Source of the DNA: an uncultured Erysipelotrichaceae bacterium
GTDB lineage: Bacteria; Bacillota_I; Bacilli_A; Erysipelotrichales; Erysipelotrichaceae
Direction of reading: 5' to 3'
DNA: 9,951 nt
NCBI GenBank assembly: GCA_902803275.1
Contig: CADCPE010000006.1
Location: forward strand, 1-9,951
The notes beneath the pieces were generated by a model. The model was not told where the DNA came from and did no database searches. It saw only the letters and a program-made list of their open reading frames with translations. Shown here piece by piece: positions 5,843 through 9,951 of the stretch (positions within the stretch are counted from its first letter, which is position 1; every line of letters starts with the position of its first letter). The translations under genes and the position numbers were made by a program.

Positions 5843-7536
5843 AGAATATTGACGTCGTAAGTGATTTTGACATTAAGAGTCTGGGAAGCTTTTATCAGCC
5901 TGATAAGACAGTTTTCAGAGTATATGCACCTGACTATGAAAACATGTCTTTGTTTATGTATGATAGATCCTATCCGATGAAAAAGATTGGAAGCTGTTTT
6001 GAAATCACCGTTGAAGGGGATCTTGAACTTGCCGCCTACCACTATGAATGTGACGGCGGCGTAAGTTTCAGGGATCCTTTTTCTTTCATGTCGGATGATA
6101 AGGACTCCTATGTTCTGAATAAAGAAAAGTTCCTGAGATCCATATATGTGCCAAAGAGCCTGAAACATGATCCGATCATCTACGAGACATCAGTCAGGGA
6201 TTTCTCTTCCGCAGGATCATATACCGGAAACTATCGCCGCAAGTTTCTCAGTTTTACTGAGACCGGCCTCAAGAAAGAGGGCTGCAGTATCGGCCTTGAT
6301 TATCTTAAGGAACTCGGCATAAGTCATCTGCAGCTGATGCCTGTATTCGATTTTGACAACGACAAGACCGACTACAACTGGGGCTATAATCCGATCGCCT
6401 ACAACTATGTCAAGAAGGATTATGTCGTGAATGCCGATGATCCTTATGCCTATGTCAATGAACTGAGACAAGCTGTCAATGTTCTGCATCAGAACGATAT
6501 CCGAGTGACACTGGACTGTGTCTTTAATCATGTCTACAACGTCAAGACCAACGATCTGGGCAAGATGCTGAAGGGAAAACTGTACCGTCTGACCAGTGAG
6601 GGAAAACTGGCTGCCGGAACGCTGTGCGGAAGCGAGGTCGATACCGAGAATCCTTTTGTCCATGCGTATATCCTGGAGATGATCGAACGCTATGTCTACC
6701 TGTTTGATATCGACGGCATCAGACTGGATCTGATGGGGATCATGGGTTCGCACACCGTCAACAAGATGTGCGAAAACATCAGAAGATTCAAACCGGATTT
6801 CATCGTCTATGGTGAAGGCTGGAACATGGGTGATGCCCTGGAGGAAGAATACAGAGCTACGATCATCAATGCCCGCAAGATGCCTGAGATCAAGATGTTC
6901 AACGATTCTTTCAGAGAGACGATGATCCACTATGTCAGCGGCAACGACATGATCGATCATGACGTCATCAAATATATCTCAAGTGAAAACGAATATCTGG
7001 ACAGTTCCCAGACCATCAACTATGTGGAGTGCCACGATGACTACACCTTCTTTGACCGCATGTCGATCTATATGGAGAACGATGATAAGGATACCATCAG
7101 AAAAAGATGCTTCCTGGCACTGGCACTGGTGCTTGTTTCCAGAGGATTCCCGTTTGTTCATTCAGGTCAGGAATTCATGCGGACCAAGCAGGGTTTAAGA
7201 AACAGCTACAATGCACCTGACAAGGTAAACAAGCTGGACTGGGATCTGAGGATCAAAAACAAAGACTTTGTACAGAAGACAAAGGAGCTTATTGAACTAA
7301 GAAAAAACATCACGGATTTCAATGCGAATGACGCAAAAATCAGTTTCAGAATACTAGGCAGGATCTTACAGTACAAGGCAGGTGATACATCTGTATATTT
7401 CAACCCGAGCAATGATGATCTGACCTATGAGGATGGCTTGAAACATCACGTGATCTTTGATGAAAAAGGCAGTACAGATCACATCAGAGAAAACGTTTTT
7501 GTTTCTGCCCATTCCCTTGTCATATGCAAAGAATGA
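5839..7536 (+). CDS. pulA: GH13 pullulanase-type glycogen debranching enzyme
   Basis: Retaining alpha-glucan hydrolase expected to cut alpha-1,6 branches in glycogen. It is cytoplasmic: no signal peptide is seen. Residues about 12-90 look like a CBM48 domain (FRVYAPDYENMSLFMYD). The TIM barrel begins at IIYETSVRDFS. YNWGYNP (179-185) corresponds to the YNWGYDP motif typical of type I pullulanases. The four GH13 regions are DCVFNH (226-231), DGIRLD with Arg295 and nucleophile Asp297, YGEGW with acid/base Glu326, and VECHDD with His399 and Asp400, so all catalytic residues are present. At 565 residues it is shorter than many type I pullulanases (600 to over 700), with a compact C-terminal beta domain. 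It starts at an ATG overlapping the HAD stop by four bases, with GGAAGA at 5827-5832 as a modest ribosome binding site. Its place before glgC, glgD and glgA supports glycogen turnover rather than use of external starch. Confidence 0.88.
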   Translation: MKNIDVVSDFDIKSLGSFYQPDKTVFRVYAPDYENMSLFMYDRSYPMKKIGSCFEITVEGDLELAAYHYECDGGVSFRDPFSFMSDDKDSYVLNKEKFLRSIYVPKSLKHDPIIYETSVRDFSSAGSYTGNYRRKFLSFTETGLKKEGCSIGLDYLKELGISHLQLMPVFDFDNDKTDYNWGYNPIAYNYVKKDYVVNADDPYAYVNELRQAVNVLHQNDIRVTLDCVFNHVYNVKTNDLGKMLKGKLYRLTSEGKLAAGTLCGSEVDTENPFVHAYILEMIERYVYLFDIDGIRLDLMGIMGSHTVNKMCENIRRFKPDFIVYGEGWNMGDALEEEYRATIINARKMPEIKMFNDSFRETMIHYVSGNDMIDHDVIKYISSENEYLDSSQTINYVECHDDYTFFDRMSIYMENDDKDTIRKRCFLALALVLVSRGFPFVHSGQEFMRTKQGLRNSYNAPDKVNKLDWDLRIKNKDFVQKTKELIELRKNITDFNANDAKISFRILGRILQYKAGDTSVYFNPSNDDLTYEDGLKHHVIFDEKGSTDHIRENVFVSAHSLVICKE

Positions 7537-7547
7537 TGATGTATAAT
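7517..7547 (+). promoter_or_regulatory. Candidate internal promoter before glgC
   Basis: TATAAT (7542-7547) is a perfect -10 box, with TTGTCA (7517-7522, five of six to consensus) 19 bases upstream. The spacer is longer than the usual 17. It would allow glgC, glgD and glgA to be transcribed apart from the HAD and pullulanase genes. Confidence 0.5.
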
Positions 7548-7565
7548 TAAATTAAGATAAGTATT

Positions 7566-7571
7566 GAGGAG
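7566..7571 (+). promoter_or_regulatory. Strong ribosome binding site for glgC
   Basis: GAGGAG lies 9 bases before the ATG at 7581 and fixes that start. It contrasts with the absent or modest sites of the two upstream genes, suggesting higher output from glgC onward. Confidence 0.7.
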
Positions 7572-7580
7572 TACTATTTC

Positions 7581-8732
7581 ATGAAAAAAAATAATATGGT
7601 CGCGATGATACTTGCCGGAGGAAGAGGATCCAGACTTTTTGATTTGACCAAAAAAGTCGCCAAACCTGCAGTCCACTTCGGAGGGAAGTACCGGATTATC
7701 GACTTCGCACTTTCAAATTGTGCAAACTCTCACATTTCTACGGTCGGTGTACTGGTTCAGTATGAATCGATCCTGTTGAGCTCTTATTCCGCAAGGGGTT
7801 CAACCTGGGGCCTTGACTCCAATGGCGGTGGTGTCTATGTACTCTCCCCTCGTGAAAAAGACGAGACCGGTCTGGGCCTTTATAACGGTACAGCCGATGC
7901 CATATATCAGAACCTAGATTTCCTTGATCAGGAAGATGCGGAATACGTTCTGATCCTGTCCGGTGACCACATCTACAAGATGAACTATGAAAAGATGCTG
8001 AAGGCTCATATCGATGCCGGTGCTGATGCGACGATCGCCGTCATCGAAGTTCCGCTCAAGGAAGCCAGCCGTTTCGGCATCATGAACACGGACAAGACCG
8101 ACAGGATCGTTGAGTTTGAAGAGAAACCGAAACAGCCAAAGTCAAACCTGGCCTCAATGGGTGTCTATATCTTCTCCTACAAGACTTTGAGAAAGTATCT
8201 GAAAGAGGATGCCAAGGACAGCGAATCTTCTCATGACTTCGGCAAGAACATCATCCCGGACTACCTCAGGGACGGGCTCAAGCTTCAGGCTTACAGATTC
8301 AAGGGCTACTGGAAGGATGTAGGTACGATCGATTCCCTCTGGGAAGCAAACATGGACCTTCTGAAAGACAACAGCGGCCTCGATCTGTTTGATGCATCAT
8401 GGAAGATCTACACGGATGATCCAAGCGCAACTCCGCAGGTCATCGGTGAAGATGCCAATATCAACAACGCTTTCATCACTCAGGGTGCCATCATCAACGG
8501 TGATGTTGAACACTCAGTAATATTCTCAGGTGCCGAGATCGAAGAAGGCGCCAAAGTCAAAGATTCAGTTATCATGAACAATGTTGTAGTAGGTAAGGGC
8601 GCTAAACTGACAAGGTGTCTGGTAGCTGACGATGTCAAGGTTCCGGATGGAGCTGTTTTAGGCAAGAAGGATTCAAACGAAGTCCTGCTTGTATCAAAAG
8701 CCCTTATAGCAAAGGCAGGTGGCGCACAATGA
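7581..8732 (+). CDS. glgC: Glucose-1-phosphate adenylyltransferase, catalytic subunit GlgC
   Basis: Makes ADP-glucose and pyrophosphate from ATP and glucose-1-phosphate, the committed step of bacterial glycogen synthesis. The 383 residues are full length for the family. The N-terminal nucleotidyltransferase domain has ILAGGRGSRL followed by LTKKVAKPAV and FGGKYRIIDFALSNC. SGDHIYKM contains Asp129, the metal/catalytic aspartate position. EEKP with Lys182 is the sugar-phosphate site. GYWKDVGT (242-249) with Asp246 completes the pocket. From about residue 290 the sequence becomes hexapeptide-like repeats (AFITQGAIINGDVEHSVIF and similar), forming the left-handed beta-helix used for allosteric control and assembly. 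The catalytic set is intact, unlike the next gene. It has its own strong ribosome binding site and probable promoter, and overlaps glgD by ATGA, which fits balanced production of the two subunits. Confidence 0.96.
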   Translation: MKKNNMVAMILAGGRGSRLFDLTKKVAKPAVHFGGKYRIIDFALSNCANSHISTVGVLVQYESILLSSYSARGSTWGLDSNGGGVYVLSPREKDETGLGLYNGTADAIYQNLDFLDQEDAEYVLILSGDHIYKMNYEKMLKAHIDAGADATIAVIEVPLKEASRFGIMNTDKTDRIVEFEEKPKQPKSNLASMGVYIFSYKTLRKYLKEDAKDSESSHDFGKNIIPDYLRDGLKLQAYRFKGYWKDVGTIDSLWEANMDLLKDNSGLDLFDASWKIYTDDPSATPQVIGEDANINNAFITQGAIINGDVEHSVIFSGAEIEEGAKVKDSVIMNNVVVGKGAKLTRCLVADDVKVPDGAVLGKKDSNEVLLVSKALIAKAGGAQ

Positions 8733-9844
8733 GTAAAGTATTAGGTATTCTCAATTTTGAACCGAATTATGTCCACGTCAGAGGACTTGAAGACTTCCGT
8801 CCGATCTCTGCAACTTCCATCCTTGGCAGATACAGAGTCATCGACTTCATGCTTTCAAACTTTACCAACTCCGGTATCGACAACATCAAACTGTTCATCA
8901 AGAACAGACCTCGCTCGACAGTTGAACATGTAACGCACACCAGCTACAACATCAACTCCAAAAGAGGCAAGATCCATCTGCTGCATGGCGATGTAGACTA
9001 TTCCAACAACGATATGTTCAACGTCGATATCCAGGCTTTCAAGACCTACATGGAATTCATCGATGTCGAAAATCCGTCATATGTCATCATCGCTCCGTCG
9101 CACTTCATCTTCAAGCAGGATTTCTCGGAGATGCTGGATTATCACATCAGATCAAAGAACGACATCACTGTTCTTTACCACAATTCCAACAACGCTGACC
9201 GGAAGTATCTGATGGGCGACACCATTGTCATCGACAAGAACCAGCGGATCAGCGAATTCCACAAGAACCGCGGCAAATACAAGAAGGCTGCCATCTCGCT
9301 TGAGACCTATGTCATGTCGGCATTGACCTTCAAGCAGCTGGTCGAAGAGGCAAGCATGACTTCATCGCTTTACTCGCTTTCCGATATCATCAGTGACTGC
9401 ACGAAAGTCATGAAGATCGGTGCCTACGCCAACCACGGCTACTTCGCCTGCATCTCTACTCTTACTGCCTACTATGAGGCAAACATGGAGATCAAGCAGG
9501 AGAAGGAACTTCTCAAACTTATCAATGATGACTGGCCGATCTATACGATGACCAATGACTCCTGCCCGACTTTGTATAAGAGCGGTGCCAAGGTTTCAGG
9601 TTCGATCATCGCCAACGGCTGTCAGATCGAAGGAACCGTAATCAATTCCGTCATCGGCAGGAATGTCGTTGTCAGGGAAGGTGCCGTTATCAGGGATTCA
9701 GTGATCCTTCCTGATACGCTCATCGACAAGAACGTCAAACTTGAATGTGCGGTCGTTGACAGACTTTCAATCATCACCCATATCAAGGAACTCAAGGGCA
9801 CCAAGGAAGAACCTATCTATATCAAGCGAGGAGATCGAATCTAA
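8729..9844 (+). CDS. glgD: ADP-glucose pyrophosphorylase regulatory subunit GlgD
   Basis: Paralogue of GlgC (371 residues) that in studied Firmicutes forms a heterotetramer with GlgC and changes its activity and affinity, with little or no catalysis of its own. The scaffold is shared: GRYRVIDFMLSNFTNSGI aligns with the GlgC equivalent, and the C-terminus again shows beta-helix repeats (IIANGCQIEGTVINSVIG). The catalytic parts are lost. The GGRGSRL nucleotide loop is replaced by a stretch around NFEPNYVHVRGL. SGDH has become APSH, with Ser124 where GlgC has Asp129. EEKP is replaced by EFHKNRG. GYWKDVGT is replaced by GYFACIST. The ATG at 8729 overlaps the glgC stop, and AGGTGG (8717-8722) is a good ribosome binding site six bases upstream. 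The GlgD identity is strong; the non-catalytic role is inferred from the substitutions and the known family. Confidence 0.95.
   Translation: MSKVLGILNFEPNYVHVRGLEDFRPISATSILGRYRVIDFMLSNFTNSGIDNIKLFIKNRPRSTVEHVTHTSYNINSKRGKIHLLHGDVDYSNNDMFNVDIQAFKTYMEFIDVENPSYVIIAPSHFIFKQDFSEMLDYHIRSKNDITVLYHNSNNADRKYLMGDTIVIDKNQRISEFHKNRGKYKKAAISLETYVMSALTFKQLVEEASMTSSLYSLSDIISDCTKVMKIGAYANHGYFACISTLTAYYEANMEIKQEKELLKLINDDWPIYTMTNDSCPTLYKSGAKVSGSIIANGCQIEGTVINSVIGRNVVVREGAVIRDSVILPDTLIDKNVKLECAVVDRLSIITHIKELKGTKEEPIYIKRGDRI
9828..9833 (+). promoter_or_regulatory. Ribosome binding site for glgA
   Basis: GAGGAG within the last codons of glgD lies 10 bases before the ATG at 9844. It confirms that start, which shares one base with the glgD stop (TAATG). 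Confidence 0.7.
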
Positions 9845-9951
9845 TGAAAGAAGTACTGTTTGTTTCTTTTGAATCACTGCCGTTTGTAAAGACCGGCGGT
9901 TTAGCCGATGTCGTGTATGCTCTGCCTAAAGTTATCGACAAGAAGGAATTT
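9844..9951 (+). CDS. glgA: Glycogen synthase GlgA, N-terminal fragment
   Basis: Only the first 36 codons are inside the window and the frame remains open at the edge. They read MKEVLFVSFESLPFVKTGGL and continue ADVVYALP, the N-terminal signature of GT5 glycogen synthases. In that family the lysine of KTGGL binds ADP-glucose, which GlgC supplies. The enzyme adds glucose to the non-reducing end of the growing alpha-1,4-glucan in the cytoplasm. The start overlaps the glgD stop by one base, so it is co-translated with the ADP-glucose enzymes. The rest of the protein, including the C-terminal catalytic residues, cannot be examined. Confidence 0.93.
   Translation, partial: MKEVLFVSFESLPFVKTGGLADVVYALPKVIDKKEF

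Noticed and set aside
6217..6960. A 247-codon open frame on the minus strand inside the pullulanase gene
   Set aside because: It lies wholly opposite a gene whose catalytic motifs are all intact, and its translation, rich in Ile, Asp, Val and His, resembles the antisense of that coding frame. No recognisable domain.

Overview
The window looks like part of a Bacillota (Firmicutes) chromosome, most likely a gut anaerobe of the Erysipelotrichia type or a relative. The clues are a GlgC/GlgD pair (GlgD is a Firmicutes marker), a PepV-type dipeptidase, GAGG-type ribosome binding sites, moderate GC content and dense one-strand packing. The species assignment is inference. All supported genes lie on the + strand, no gap between genes exceeds about 85 bases, and no tRNA, rRNA, CRISPR array or insertion sequence was seen.

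Region 1 (1-392): the C-terminal end of an M20 family dipeptidase (PepV-like). It ends inside a perfect 24-base palindrome that probably acts as a terminator.

Region 2 (about 405-4988): a two-gene ABC system of the MacB/FtsX (type VII) class. The ATPase carries an N-terminal GAF sensor domain. It is joined by a GTGA start/stop overlap to a 1092-residue permease with two FtsX-type membrane modules and a long extracellular coiled-coil region. A hairpin terminator follows. The GAF-ATPase fusion is the most unusual protein architecture here and suggests a cytoplasmic signal gates the ABC complex.

Region 3 (about 5012-9951, continuing past the end): a glycogen-metabolism operon. The order is HAD-family phosphatase, short GH13 pullulanase-type debranching enzyme, glgC, glgD and the start of glgA. 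The genes are linked by ATGA or TAATG overlaps, except for a 44-base gap before glgC that holds its own promoter-like sequence and a strong ribosome binding site. GlgC makes ADP-glucose. GlgD is a catalytically degenerate paralogue and probable regulatory partner. GlgA elongates the glucan and the pullulanase removes alpha-1,6 branches. The HAD enzyme's substrate is unknown. The first gene appears to be expressed from a leaderless or nearly leaderless mRNA: an extended -10 box lies 9 bases before its ATG and there is no Shine-Dalgarno sequence.
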